64,000 bases of DNA from Candidatus Enterosoma merdigallinarum (GCA_018714385.1 DVNL01000002.1:177526-241525); one strand, 5' to 3'. Shown: positions 25,862 through 34,892, counted from the stretch's first letter. A program made the numbers and translations. Notes: generated from the letters alone by a model not told the origin.

Positions 25862-26844
25862 TGGACGAGTACGACAGGACAAACGAGATCGTCGACGACC
25901 GGTACAAGATCCTCTCGCAACTCGGCTCGGGGGGCATGGCCGTCGTCTACAGGGCGCACGATCTCATCACCGACAAGGACGTCGCCGTCAAGATGATGCG
26001 CAAGGAGACGGCTGCCGACAAGGCCAATCTCGCCCGTTTCGAAAGGGAGGCCAGAGCCGCGGCCAGTCTCAACCACCAGAACATCGTCAAGGTCCTCAAC
26101 GTCGGGACGTATCGGGGACTGCCCTATATCGTCAACGAGTTCGTCAACGGTCAGACCCTCAAGGAGATCCTCGACGTCCGGGGAAAGTTCTCCTTCCTGG
26201 AAGCCTGCGACATCATGTACCAGCTCTGCTCCGCCGTCATGTACGCCCATCAGCACGGGGTCATCCACAGGGACATCAAGCCGCAGAACATCTATCTGAC
26301 CAAGGACGGGACGATCAAGCTCGGCGACTTTGGCATCGCCATCTTCCAGAACGCCAGCCATGTCACCCAGAAGCAGATCGTCATCGGTTCCGTCCACTAT
26401 CTCGCCCCGGAGGTCGGCCAGGGGAATCCTGCCACGGAAAGAAGCGACATCTATTCGATGGGCATCACCTTCTTCGAGCTCATCACCTCTCGTGTCCCCT
26501 TCGACAGCGCCAGCAATCTCACCGTCGCCGTGATGCACATCAAGGAGAAGTTCCCCTCCATCAAGAAATTCAATCCGAAGACGCCTCCCTGCATTGAACA
26601 AATCATTTATAAGTGTTGCGAAAAGGAACCGATGGACAGATACAACTCCGTCGGCGAATTGAGACGCGAGATCGAGAAGATTCTGAAGAACCCCTTTCTT
26701 CTTGAAAAGAAGGCGGGACTTCTCTATCGTCTCTTCCATCATAGCTCCCTTGTCGACTACGAGGAGAAGAAGGACATCAAAGCCAAGAAGAAGGCCTTGA
26801 GGAAGGCCGCCAAACAGGCCAGGAAGGACAAGGATGAGGGATAG
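25861..26844 (+). CDS. prkC: Soluble Hanks-type Ser/Thr protein kinase (PrkC kinase domain only)
   Basis: The 327-residue kinase starts at the ATG at 25861, overlapping the phosphatase stop. It shows the glycine loop GSGGMAVVY (22-30), catalytic K44, HRD (136-138) with KPQN, and DFG (156-158). The kinase domain ends near residue 280 and is followed by a basic, lysine-rich tail. The transmembrane helix and PASTA repeats of normal PrkC (about 600-670 aa) are absent, so it cannot sense peptidoglycan fragments through PASTA domains. The frame ends cleanly and rsgA overlaps it by 11 nt, so this looks like a stable short form and not a truncation at a contig edge. Substrates in relatives include translation and cell-wall factors. 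Confidence 0.92.
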   Translation: MDEYDRTNEIVDDRYKILSQLGSGGMAVVYRAHDLITDKDVAVKMMRKETAADKANLARFEREARAAASLNHQNIVKVLNVGTYRGLPYIVNEFVNGQTLKEILDVRGKFSFLEACDIMYQLCSAVMYAHQHGVIHRDIKPQNIYLTKDGTIKLGDFGIAIFQNASHVTQKQIVIGSVHYLAPEVGQGNPATERSDIYSMGITFFELITSRVPFDSASNLTVAVMHIKEKFPSIKKFNPKTPPCIEQIIYKCCEKEPMDRYNSVGELRREIEKILKNPFLLEKKAGLLYRLFHHSSLVDYEEKKDIKAKKKALRKAAKQARKDKDEG

Positions 26845-27733
26845 GTATCTCGTCCTCTCGTCTTCCTCTTTGGGCTATTCCCTCCTCTCCGAGGACGGCA
26901 AAGACGTCCGGTTGAGCCGCAAGAGAGGGAAGGTCTCCTATCGGGAGATGGCGATCGTCACCGGCGATGTCGTCACACTCGACGGACAGGGTTTCATCGA
27001 GGCCGTCCTTCCTAGGCTTTCCTTTCTGCCGCGGCCAAGGCTTGCCAATGCCGAGGAAATCCTGGTCATCTGCTCTCTGAAGAAGCCGGATCTCTCCTTC
27101 TATCTTCTGGACAAGTTCCTCGCCCTCGTCAACCATTCCGGGATCCACGCCGGCATCGTCGTCACCAAGGCCGATCTGGCATCGGAGACGGAGAGAGAGG
27201 CATGCCGGAAGGCCTTGGCCTATTATGAGGGCCTTGGCTATCCCGTCTTCCTTCTTTCCGCCTTGGAGAGGGAGAGCCTGGACTTCCCGTCCCTTATTGA
27301 TCATCTTGCGGGAAAGAAGGTCGCCTTCATGGGACAGACCGGCGTCGGCAAGTCGACCCTTCTCAACACCATCGACCCCACACTGAAGAGGAAGGTCGAT
27401 GCCCTCTATCCCGAGGTGAACCGGGGCAGGCATACCACGAAGGAGACCGTCTTGATTCCCTTCGGGACATCTCTTCTCTACGACACGCCGGGATTCTCCG
27501 ACTTCCGGCTCATGGACATGAACGAGGTCGAGCTTGCGACGTTCTTCCCGGGGTTCGAGAACCTTTCCAGGGACTGCCTGTTCAAGGATTGCCTCCACTT
27601 GCCCTCCTCGAAAGGGTGCGCGATCGTCAAAGCGGTGTCGGAGGGAAGACTTCCCGAGGAAGGATATCGGGATTACCTCAAGATAAACGAGGAAGTGAAG
27701 GAGGAAAGCCGATGGAAAAAGAAGAAAGGATAA
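26834..27733 (+). CDS. rsgA: Ribosome small-subunit biogenesis GTPase
   Basis: The 299-residue circularly permuted GTPase (ATG at 26834) has an OB-like N-terminal domain, G4 TKAD, then G1 GQTGVGKST and G3 DTPG in the permuted order, and a C-terminal zinc knuckle C-x5-C-x-H-x6-C (CLFKDCLHLPSSKGC). RsgA acts in late 30S maturation. It overlaps the kinase gene and rpe, as in the Bacillus prpC-prkC-rsgA-rpe cluster. Confidence 0.95.
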   Translation: MRDRYLVLSSSSLGYSLLSEDGKDVRLSRKRGKVSYREMAIVTGDVVTLDGQGFIEAVLPRLSFLPRPRLANAEEILVICSLKKPDLSFYLLDKFLALVNHSGIHAGIVVTKADLASETEREACRKALAYYEGLGYPVFLLSALERESLDFPSLIDHLAGKKVAFMGQTGVGKSTLLNTIDPTLKRKVDALYPEVNRGRHTTKETVLIPFGTSLLYDTPGFSDFRLMDMNEVELATFFPGFENLSRDCLFKDCLHLPSSKGCAIVKAVSEGRLPEEGYRDYLKINEEVKEESRWKKKKG

Positions 27734-28401
27734 GGCCGAGTCTTCTGGGCGCGGATTTCCTGCACCTGAAAAGGGAGATGGACATTCTCGTCCGTCTGGG
27801 CATCCGCTCTCTCCACTATGACGTCATGGACGGCAATTTTGTGCCGGACATCTCCTTCGGGGAGAAACTTTTCGTCCCCCTCTTTTCCCGCTACGGGAAG
27901 AAGATCGATTTCGACGTCCATCTCATGACGAAGGATACGCTTCGCCACGTCAGGCAGTTCTACGCCCTCGGGGCAAGAAACATCGCCATCCATTACGAGA
28001 CGCTCGACGAAGGCATGGACGGAATAAAAAGAGTCAAGGACGAGCTTCCGGGACTCTCTCTCTCCCTGGCCTTCTCGCCGGAGACGAAGACGAGCCTGGT
28101 CATGCCTTTCCATTCCCTTTTTGACGGCTTTCTGGTCATGTCCGTCGTTCCCGGGAAAGGCGGACAGAGCTTCATGCCGGAGGCGCTTGAGAAGATCGCG
28201 ATGCTGGACTACTTCCGCAAGAGCAACGGCCTAACCTTCGACATCGCCGTCGACGGGGGCATCGATGCCTCGACCGGAAAGATGTGCATCGAGAAGGGGG
28301 CCGACCATCTCGTCTGCGGTTCCTCCTTCTTCAAGGCGGAGGACAAAGGGGCTTTCCTTTCCCTTTTCGCCGATGGTGATAGAATAGAGGAAGGAAGGTA
28401 A
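27712..28401 (+). CDS. rpe: Ribulose-phosphate 3-epimerase
   Basis: The 229-residue TIM-barrel enzyme interconverts ribulose-5-P and xylulose-5-P in the pentose phosphate pathway. Visible motifs are RPSLLGADF, HYDVMDGNFVP (metal and catalytic Asp), DVHLM, VMSVVPGKGGQ and VDGGI. The ATG at 27712 has AAGGAGG upstream and lies inside the end of rsgA (22-nt overlap); the frame further upstream belongs to rsgA and is rejected. Confidence 0.94.
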   Translation: MEKEERIRPSLLGADFLHLKREMDILVRLGIRSLHYDVMDGNFVPDISFGEKLFVPLFSRYGKKIDFDVHLMTKDTLRHVRQFYALGARNIAIHYETLDEGMDGIKRVKDELPGLSLSLAFSPETKTSLVMPFHSLFDGFLVMSVVPGKGGQSFMPEALEKIAMLDYFRKSNGLTFDIAVDGGIDASTGKMCIEKGADHLVCGSSFFKAEDKGAFLSLFADGDRIEEGR

Positions 28402-28408
28402 AGGAAAG

Positions 28409-29098
28409 ATGCCATCTCTTCTCCCTTGGGCAAGCGGCCTTCTGATCGCCGCCTTCGCCCTCTTCATCGCCTATGTCGTCCTTCTCCTCTACGGGAACTC
28501 CCTTCTGGCCAAGGAGGAGAGGAACCGCCTGCGGAACTCCTTTCCCTATGAGTTCTACAAGGATTTCCCCATCCCCTATCGCGTCCTGGCCTATGCCGTC
28601 CTCGCCTTGGACATCTTCCTTCTCGCCCTGGGCTTCTGCTTCTTCTTCCTCTCCCTGGAGACCGGATATGCCTATGCCGTCATGCTGCTCTGGATCGTCT
28701 CTGCCGTCGCCCTCCTCTGCGGGAACGTCCTTCCCCTGAGCCGCTACAAGGCGCACATCATCGCCAATCTCTTCGCCTTCTTCTTCTTCGCCCTAGGCGC
28801 GATCCTCTTCTGCTTCTTCTCCGTCGTCCCCGGAGCCCTTCTTCTCCCCTCCAGGCTCTCCCTTCCCATCCTCGTCCTTGTCGGCGTCGTGGGATTCCTG
28901 GGCTTCTTCGCCCTTCTCAATCCGAAGCTGAAGGACTGGTACCGGCTGGACAGGACGGAGGAGAACGGCGCCACCTACTACGTCAAGCCGAAGGTGAACT
29001 ACCTCGCCCTCTACGAATGGATATTCCTCGTCCTGATCAACCTCGTCGCCTTCCTCCTCTTCATCAACATCATCGTGACCGGGACGGTCGTCTATTGA
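28409..29098 (+). CDS. Polytopic membrane protein, unknown function
   Basis: The 229-residue product has about six hydrophobic segments (near residues 5-27, 57-82, 86-104, 113-135, 140-160 and 205-228) separated by short charged loops such as AKEERNRLRNSFPYEFYKDF. A GGAAGG precedes the ATG at 28409, 7 nt after rpe, so it is the last gene of the rsmB-to-rpe operon. The family is not recognised. Confidence 0.75.
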   Translation: MPSLLPWASGLLIAAFALFIAYVVLLLYGNSLLAKEERNRLRNSFPYEFYKDFPIPYRVLAYAVLALDIFLLALGFCFFFLSLETGYAYAVMLLWIVSAVALLCGNVLPLSRYKAHIIANLFAFFFFALGAILFCFFSVVPGALLLPSRLSLPILVLVGVVGFLGFFALLNPKLKDWYRLDRTEENGATYYVKPKVNYLALYEWIFLVLINLVAFLLFINIIVTGTVVY

Positions 29099-29105
29099 GG
29101 ACACA

Positions 29106-29126
29106 GGGCTCGCAAGGGCCCTTTTT
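29106..29126 (+). terminator. Terminator of the rsmB-rpe operon
   Basis: GGGCTC (29106-29111), a GCAA tetraloop and GGGCCC (29116-29121, one G-T pair) are followed by TTTTT. Confidence 0.8.
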
Positions 29127-29134
29127 CCATGAGA

Positions 29135-29159
29135 AAAGCCCCTCCTTTGAAGGGGCTTT
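29135..29159 (-). terminator. Terminator of rpmB (likely bidirectional)
   Basis: AAAGCCCCT (29135-29143) pairs with AGGGGCTTT (29151-29159) around a 7-nt loop. T-rich flanks on both sides allow it to end rpmB on the minus strand and back up the plus-strand terminator. Confidence 0.85.
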
Positions 29160-29175
29160 CTTTTCTCGGGTTGGC

Positions 29176-29421
29176 TTAGGCGGCGACGGTCTCGGTCGCT
29201 GCCGGAGCGGCTTGGGCCTTCTTCGCCTCGGCCTTCTTGGCGTTCTTGCGAAGCGTCCTCATGGCCGCGGTGGAGATGCGGACGCGGGTCTTCTTGCCGT
29301 CGATGACGATGGTGGTGTTCTGCAGGTTGACGTTCCATCTCCTGCGGGTGTGTCTCATCGAGTGGGAGACATTGCTTCCAGACATCGGACCCTTGCCGGT
29401 GAGCGGGCACTTTCTAGACAT
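29176..29421 (-). CDS. rpmB: 50S ribosomal protein L28
   Basis: The 81-residue protein begins MSRKCPLTGKGPMSGSNVSH and contains HTRRRWNVNLQ, the L28 hallmark, and KTRVRISTAAMRTLRK. The C-terminus has a lysine/alanine-rich extension. It starts at the ATG at 29421 behind GGAGGG and a TATAAT (29441-29446, minus strand), so it is a single-gene unit. Confidence 0.95.
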   Translation of the reverse strand: MSRKCPLTGKGPMSGSNVSHSMRHTRRRWNVNLQNTTIVIDGKKTRVRISTAAMRTLRKNAKKAEAKKAQAAPAATETVAA

Positions 29422-29440
29422 CTCTCTATCCCTCCTTCAG

Positions 29441-29446
29441 ATTATA
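29441..29446 (-). promoter_or_regulatory. -10 box of rpmB
   Basis: A TATAAT on the minus strand lies 19 nt upstream of the rpmB ATG and just before the GGAGGG ribosome site. The -35 is not convincing. Confidence 0.5.
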
Positions 29447-29513
29447 TGCTTGCGCCGTGAAAAAACGTGCTTATTGAAGATACCATAGATGGGAGGCTGT
29501 TTCAAGGATATTT

Positions 29514-31106
29514 TCACGCCGTCTTCTTCAGGGCATAGCCTTTCAGGGCCTTGGCGAAGCTGTCGATGTCCTCGTCGCCGGTGGCGGTGACATCGGTCGC
29601 GCCGATCCCGGAGTAGGGCAGGGTGACTGTTGCCCTGTCGGAAGAGCCATAGCCGTCGTTGTCGCTTTCGATGTCCAAGACGATCGAGGCGATGTCGCCT
29701 TGTCCGTCCAGCGTGATGGCGATCTCGTGGATTTCGGAGGTGGTGTAGTTCCTCGTGTTGGAATAGGTGTACAGGCCGGCCTCTGTCGGCGTGACGCTGA
29801 CGGTGAAGAGATATTGGAAGATGTTGTCACAGACGGGGAAGAGACTCATCTTCAGAAGGTCGGAGAATCCGTCCTGGTTTTGCAGCGCGGCATCGGCATC
29901 CAGATCGAAGACATAGGTGTTCCCTTCCTTGGTGAAGAAGTCGGCGGAGAGATCTCCCGGGTTGAGATCGAACTTTGCCATCTTGTTGACGAAGCTTCCG
30001 GACGTTACTTCGAGTTTATCGCCGCTGAAATATCTCGGATCCCGTTCAAGGAAGTAGGAATACAGGGAGTAGGCATCTGTCGTCTCGTCCTGGATCCTGT
30101 TTGCGACCGCCGTGTAGGCGCCTTGGCTTGCCTCGACGTAGGCATCCGAGCCGTCGGTGGCTTCCGTCCGGTCGTAGGCTGCCACCTTGTTGGTGCAGAG
30201 GTAGATGTCGTTTTCGGCATCGACATAGTTCTTGTATGTCATCTCGCGCGTCTTCCCGTCGTAGGCGACCTGCTGGGTGTAGTTGCCTTCGAGATAGGCC
30301 TTTCCCAATTTCTCCAGGGCCAAGGACAGGGCGTGGTTTTCCTTGCCCTCGCTCGACTTGTCGTCGTAGAGGCCGGCAAGCTCCGGCTTGACGACGCTTT
30401 CGGGATAGGCGATGGTGACGTAGTTGACATATGTCCCTTCCAGTCTCGTGCCATAGGAGAGGAAGTCGATCGGAGCCTCGATCGTCGCCTGGTAGGGCAG
30501 GCCGTTCTGATCGACGGCGATGCTGATGGAAACGAAAATCGATCCGAGGTCGTCCTTGCCGAAGAGGGAGGAAAGCGGATTGCGGCTCACGTCGTCGTAG
30601 GCGATGGGGATGACGTCCATTTCGTAGGTGTCCCAATTGAATTCGTAGCGGTTTTCCGGATGTTCCTTCACGGTATTGTCCACGGAAAGGTACTTCGTGA
30701 CGGCCTGCCCGGATTCGCTGTCGTAGTAAGTGATTTCGTCCAAAGGCGTCTCGGATACGTTGCTTGCCTCGATCTGCCCGATGGAGACATAGGAATTGAT
30801 GGTGTAGTCCTCGATGTGGACGTTTCCGTCTTGATAGGTGGTCTTCGTCTTCTGGATCGGGAAAGTGTGCTCCGTGATGGCTAGGACGCTGGCCGTTTTT
30901 TCAAGCGAGACGTTGTTCCCGGCAAGGTCTTTGAGGCTTTCGACGATGCCCTCGCCGTCCGAAAGACTGGAAAGGATGACGGCTTTTCCGTTCTGGGATG
31001 GGCTGGACTCCTTTTCAGCGGCGGAACAGGCGGGAAGAAGGGAGGCGAGGGCAATGGCGGTAAGAGAAAGCGGGATGACGTAACTTCTTTTATCTCCTGA
31101 ATACAC
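29514..31106 (-). CDS. Secreted lipoprotein, unknown function
   Basis: The roughly 530-residue lipoprotein has the signal VIPLSLTAIALASLLPAC (lipobox LPAC). The mature part is acidic and rich in Tyr/Thr beta-strand-like sequence with no catalytic motif; a YNYT/FTVSVT style resembles the lipoprotein at 1700-4108, but homology is not shown. The only in-frame start codon giving a full signal is the GTG at 31106. It has no ribosome site upstream, while AGGAG occurs about 10 nt inside the frame with no usable start behind it, so the exact start is uncertain. It is divergent from adhE, with a perfect cre box in the shared 348-bp gap. Confidence 0.75.
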   Translation of the reverse strand: MYSGDKRSYVIPLSLTAIALASLLPACSAAEKESSPSQNGKAVILSSLSDGEGIVESLKDLAGNNVSLEKTASVLAITEHTFPIQKTKTTYQDGNVHIEDYTINSYVSIGQIEASNVSETPLDEITYYDSESGQAVTKYLSVDNTVKEHPENRYEFNWDTYEMDVIPIAYDDVSRNPLSSLFGKDDLGSIFVSISIAVDQNGLPYQATIEAPIDFLSYGTRLEGTYVNYVTIAYPESVVKPELAGLYDDKSSEGKENHALSLALEKLGKAYLEGNYTQQVAYDGKTREMTYKNYVDAENDIYLCTNKVAAYDRTEATDGSDAYVEASQGAYTAVANRIQDETTDAYSLYSYFLERDPRYFSGDKLEVTSGSFVNKMAKFDLNPGDLSADFFTKEGNTYVFDLDADAALQNQDGFSDLLKMSLFPVCDNIFQYLFTVSVTPTEAGLYTYSNTRNYTTSEIHEIAITLDGQGDIASIVLDIESDNDGYGSSDRATVTLPYSGIGATDVTATGDEDIDSFAKALKGYALKKTA

Positions 31107-31178
31107 TTAATTTATTGAACGTAAAGAGTCTTTTCAATCGTCAATGCGGAAAGGCTAATAAAGGAATAGAAATTTTGC

Positions 31179-31192
31179 TGTAAGCGTTTACA
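31179..31192. promoter_or_regulatory. Perfect cre box between the lipoprotein gene and adhE
   Basis: TGTAAGCGTTTACA matches the CcpA cre consensus TGWAANCGNTNWCA at all positions. It lies about 75 bp upstream of the lipoprotein start and about 205 bp upstream of the adhE -35. The rest of the 31107-31454 gap is AT-rich with no gene visible. Confidence 0.7.
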
Positions 31193-31398
31193 CATTTTTC
31201 GCTGTTTGGCGCTCTTTTTCCGACAAAAAGAAGGAAAACGAGAGAGAATCGCTTACTTTTTTGACGTTGATGCGAGAAAGACCAAAGCGGGATGGAAGAT
31301 GAGAGGAGGAAAAGGAGGGATTTCAGCAGGAATGCGCGGAAATCATGCACGAAACGAGCAAAACGAGCAAAAAGATGCTTGAAAGTCTCGAATGGCGA

Positions 31399-31427
31399 TT
31401 TACACAACGGAATCCATTGCGTATAAT
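31399..31427 (+). promoter_or_regulatory. adhE promoter
   Basis: TTTACA (31399-31404), a 17-bp spacer and TATAAT (31422-31427) form a near-consensus sigma-A promoter. AGGAGG is at 31441-31446, 8 nt before the ATG. Confidence 0.85.
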
Positions 31428-31454
31428 GTGCGCGTTAAATAGGAGGTTTCGTCA

Positions 31455-34088
31455 ATGGATGAGAACCAGAAGCTAAAAGCCAGCCAAGACCTCTCCGACC
31501 TGATTGCCAGAGTCAAGAAGGCCCAGAGGATCTATGCCACCTTCCCTCAGGAGAAGGTCGACGCCATTTTCAAGGCAGCCGCCATCGCCGCCAACAAGGA
31601 GCGTATCCCCCTGGCCAAGGAGGCCGTCGCCGAGACGGGGATGGGCGTCATCGAGGACAAGGTGACGAAGAACCATTTCGCCAGCGAGTACATCTATAAC
31701 GCCTACAGGGACACCAAGACCTGCGGCGTCATCGAAGAGAACGAAGACATGGGCTATGAAAGGATCGCCGAGCCTCTTGGCGTCCTTGCCGGCATCGTTC
31801 CGACCACCAATCCTACCGCCACGGCCATCTTCAAGTCCCTCATCGCCCTCAAGACGAGAAACGGCATCATCTTCTCGCCTCATCCCAGAGCCAAGGGCTG
31901 CACCATCCATGCCGCCAAGGTCGTCTTGGATGCCGCCGTCAAGGCCGGTGCCCCGGAAGACATCATCGCCTGGATCGAGACGCCGTCCATCGAGCTTTCC
32001 AACCAGCTGATGAAGTCCTGCGATTGCATCCTTGCCACGGGTGGACCGGGCATGGTCACCGCCGCCTACTCCTCCGGAAAGCCGGCTATCGGTGTCGGCC
32101 CCGGAAATGCCCCGACCATCATCGACACCACTGCCGATATCAAGATGGCCGTTTCCTCCATCATCCATTCGAAGACCTTCGACAACGGCATGATCTGCGC
32201 TTCCGAGCAGTCCGTCATCGCCCTGAAGGACGTCTATGACGAGGTGAAGGCAGAGTTTGCCTACAGAGGCTGCTATTTCCTGACAAAGGACGAGCTCAAC
32301 AAGGTCAGGAAGACTATCATCATCAACGGTGCCGTCAACGCCAAGATCGTCGGCCAGAAAGCCAGCACGATTGCCCGCATGGCCGGTGTCGAGGTTCCCG
32401 AAGAGACGAAGATCCTCATCGGCGAAGTCGAGAAGACCGACAAGAGCGAGGAATTCGCCCACGAGAAGCTTTCTCCTGTGCTTGCTATGTACAAGGCGGA
32501 AGATTTCGAGGATGCCCTCAAGAAGGCCGAGCAGCTTGTCGAGGATGGCGGATATGGCCACACGGCCGATCTCTATGCCGACGAGAGGCTTTCCAAGGAT
32601 CATATCGATGAATTCGCGCTTCGCATGAAGGCCTGCCGTATCCTCATCAACACGCCTTCCGCTCTCGGCGGAATCGGCGACCTCTACAACTTCATGCTTC
32701 TTCCTTCCCTCACCCTCGGCTGCGGTTCCTGGGGCGGCAATTCCGTTTCCGAGAACGTCGGAATCAAGCAGCTTCTGAATGTGAAGACCGTCGCGAAAAG
32801 GAGAGAGAATATGCTTTGGTTCAGAACGCCCAGCAAGATCTTCTTCAAGCCTGGCTGCCTCAGCAAGGCCCTGGAAGAGCTTCATACCGTCTATGCTAGA
32901 AAGAGAGTCCTCATCGTCACCGATTCCTTCCTCGCCGAGAGCGGCTTCGCCAAGAAGCTGACGACCGTCCTCGATCGCTTCGGCATCCAGACCGAAGTCT
33001 TCTCCGATGTCGCCCCCGATCCGACATTGGCCTGCGCCGAGGAAGGCGCCGCCCTCTGCCGGTCTTTCAAGCCCGACTGCATCATCGCCCTCGGCGGCGG
33101 ATCGCCGATGGATGCCGCCAAGATCATGTGGGTCCTCTATGAGCACCCCGAGGTGGACTTCTCCGACATGGCCATGGACTTCATGGACATCCGCAAGAGA
33201 ATCGTCACCTTCCCGAAGCTCGGCCAGAAGGCCATGCTCGTCTGCGTCCCGACCACGGCCGGAACCGGCTCCGAGGTCACGCCGTTTGCCATCATCACCG
33301 ACCAGAGGGATGGCACCAAGTACCCCATCACCGACTATGAGCTCCTTCCCAACATGGCCATCGTCGACAGCGACCTCATGCTCAACATCCCCAAGGGACT
33401 GACGAGAGCTTCCGGCATCGATGCCCTCACCCACTGCATGGAAGCGTATGCGTCCATGTATGCCACCTCCTTCACAGACGGCCTTGCCAAGGAAGGCATC
33501 AAGGAGATCTTCGAATATCTTCCCAGAGCCTACAAGAATCTCGGCGCCGATCCCGAGGCCAGGGAGCATATGGCCCATGCCGCCACGATCGCCGGTATCG
33601 CCTTCGCCAATGCCTTCCTAGGAATCGACCACTCCCTCGGACACAAGCTTGGCGCCTATCATCACCTGCCTCACGGCGTCTGCGTCTCCCTCATGCTCAA
33701 TGAGGTCATGAAGTTCAACTCCGGCGAAGTCCCCACCAAGATGGGAACCTTCCCGCAGTACAAGTATCCTCATACTCTCCGTCGCTATGCCGAAATCGCC
33801 GAGATGCTCGGTATCAACGGCAAGACCGACGAGGAGAAGTTCCGCAAGCTCCTCGACAAGATCGTCGAGCTGAAGAAGGCCATCGAACTGCCTTTGACCA
33901 TCAAGGAGGCCGGCGTCGACGAGGAGAAGTTCCTCGCCTCCCTCGAGGAGATGAGCGAAGCCGCCTTCAACGACCAGTGCACCGGGACGAACCCCAGATA
34001 TCCCTTGATCGCCGAAATGAAGGATCTCTATTTGAGAGCCTATTACGGCGAGAAGGAATATAATAAGAAGTACGGTAAAAAGAACTAA
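31455..34088 (+). CDS. adhE: Bifunctional acetaldehyde-CoA / alcohol dehydrogenase
   Basis: The 877-residue protein reduces acetyl-CoA to ethanol through acetaldehyde and regenerates NAD+ in fermentation. The N-terminal aldehyde dehydrogenase half carries PTTNPTATAIFKSL, GVGPGNAP and the catalytic C248 in GMICASEQ. The C-terminal iron alcohol dehydrogenase half (from about residue 450) carries GGGSPMDAAK, TAGTGSEVTPFA and the iron-ligand region GIDHSLGHKLGAYHHLPHG. Length is normal. It has a strong promoter and a Shine-Dalgarno at optimal spacing, and a kinase-like gene follows after 11 nt. It indicates an anaerobic, mixed-product fermenter. Confidence 0.97.
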   Translation: MDENQKLKASQDLSDLIARVKKAQRIYATFPQEKVDAIFKAAAIAANKERIPLAKEAVAETGMGVIEDKVTKNHFASEYIYNAYRDTKTCGVIEENEDMGYERIAEPLGVLAGIVPTTNPTATAIFKSLIALKTRNGIIFSPHPRAKGCTIHAAKVVLDAAVKAGAPEDIIAWIETPSIELSNQLMKSCDCILATGGPGMVTAAYSSGKPAIGVGPGNAPTIIDTTADIKMAVSSIIHSKTFDNGMICASEQSVIALKDVYDEVKAEFAYRGCYFLTKDELNKVRKTIIINGAVNAKIVGQKASTIARMAGVEVPEETKILIGEVEKTDKSEEFAHEKLSPVLAMYKAEDFEDALKKAEQLVEDGGYGHTADLYADERLSKDHIDEFALRMKACRILINTPSALGGIGDLYNFMLLPSLTLGCGSWGGNSVSENVGIKQLLNVKTVAKRRENMLWFRTPSKIFFKPGCLSKALEELHTVYARKRVLIVTDSFLAESGFAKKLTTVLDRFGIQTEVFSDVAPDPTLACAEEGAALCRSFKPDCIIALGGGSPMDAAKIMWVLYEHPEVDFSDMAMDFMDIRKRIVTFPKLGQKAMLVCVPTTAGTGSEVTPFAIITDQRDGTKYPITDYELLPNMAIVDSDLMLNIPKGLTRASGIDALTHCMEAYASMYATSFTDGLAKEGIKEIFEYLPRAYKNLGADPEAREHMAHAATIAGIAFANAFLGIDHSLGHKLGAYHHLPHGVCVSLMLNEVMKFNSGEVPTKMGTFPQYKYPHTLRRYAEIAEMLGINGKTDEEKFRKLLDKIVELKKAIELPLTIKEAGVDEEKFLASLEEMSEAAFNDQCTGTNPRYPLIAEMKDLYLRAYYGEKEYNKKYGKKN

Positions 34089-34099
34089 AGGAGGCATTT

Positions 34100-34876
34100 A
34101 TGGCCAAGAAGGAATTACCTGAATTGGGAGAGCTGATCTTCGCCCACCACAATAAGAAGATCTACCGCAAGGACGGCGTCATCACGAAGGTCTTCGACCA
34201 TGCCTTCTATCCTGCCAGCACCGTCATCCGCGAAGCGATGAACCAGGAGTATGCCCGGGAGGAGGGCTTCCTCGCCCCCAAGGTCTATTCCGTCTTCCCC
34301 GCCGGAAAGGATTGGGCCATCTCCTCCGAGGAGATCGAGGGAAAGACCCTCGCCCAGCTCATCCACGACGATCCGAAGAACGAAAGGAAGTACATCCAGC
34401 TCCTCGTCAAGGTCCAGCTCGAGCTTCTCTCCCACCTCTCCTCCAACCTCAAGCTTCCCAAGCTCAAGGACAAGCTGAACAACTACATCTCCAACTCCGG
34501 CCTGGACGCCTCCACCCGCTATGATCTCCACGTCCGTCTGGAGAAGATGCCCAACCACTACAAGGTCTGCCATGGCGACCTCGCCCCGCACAACCTCATC
34601 GTCAAGGGCGACAAGGTCTACATCCTCGACTGGGCCCACTGCACTCGCGGAAACTCTTCCGCCGATGCGGCCATGACCTACCTCCTCTTCATGCTCGACG
34701 GGGACGAGAAGGGCGCCGAGATCTATCTCAAGGAGTTCTGCAAGAAGTCCGACATCGCCATCCAGTACGTCCAGCAGTGGATCTCCGTCGTCTCCGCCAC
34801 CAAGCTCGTCACCACCACCGACGAGAAGCTCCGCGAAATGCTTCTTCGCAACATCAACGTTGTCGAATACTATTGA
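34100..34876 (+). CDS. APH/choline-kinase-fold phosphotransferase
   Basis: The 258-residue protein of the aminoglycoside-phosphotransferase/choline-kinase superfamily starts at the ATG at 34100 behind AAAGGAGG. The Brenner motif is HGDLAPHN (H158, D160, N165), followed by the metal-binding aspartate D177 in YILDWAH. The N-terminal lobe has KDGVITKVFDH with a probable ATP-contacting lysine. It is cotranscribed with adhE and closed by the terminator at 34893. The substrate could be a choline, sugar or protein lysine/ketosamine group; nothing in the sequence decides it, and resistance is not implied. Confidence 0.8.
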   Translation: MAKKELPELGELIFAHHNKKIYRKDGVITKVFDHAFYPASTVIREAMNQEYAREEGFLAPKVYSVFPAGKDWAISSEEIEGKTLAQLIHDDPKNERKYIQLLVKVQLELLSHLSSNLKLPKLKDKLNNYISNSGLDASTRYDLHVRLEKMPNHYKVCHGDLAPHNLIVKGDKVYILDWAHCTRGNSSADAAMTYLLFMLDGDEKGAEIYLKEFCKKSDIAIQYVQQWISVVSATKLVTTTDEKLREMLLRNINVVEYY

Positions 34877-34892
34877 TCTTTCGATCTTAAAA

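Noticed and set aside
34100..34876. Aminoglycoside resistance phosphotransferase
   Set aside because: Only the superfamily motif is present; location after adhE and lack of resistance-specific features do not support it.
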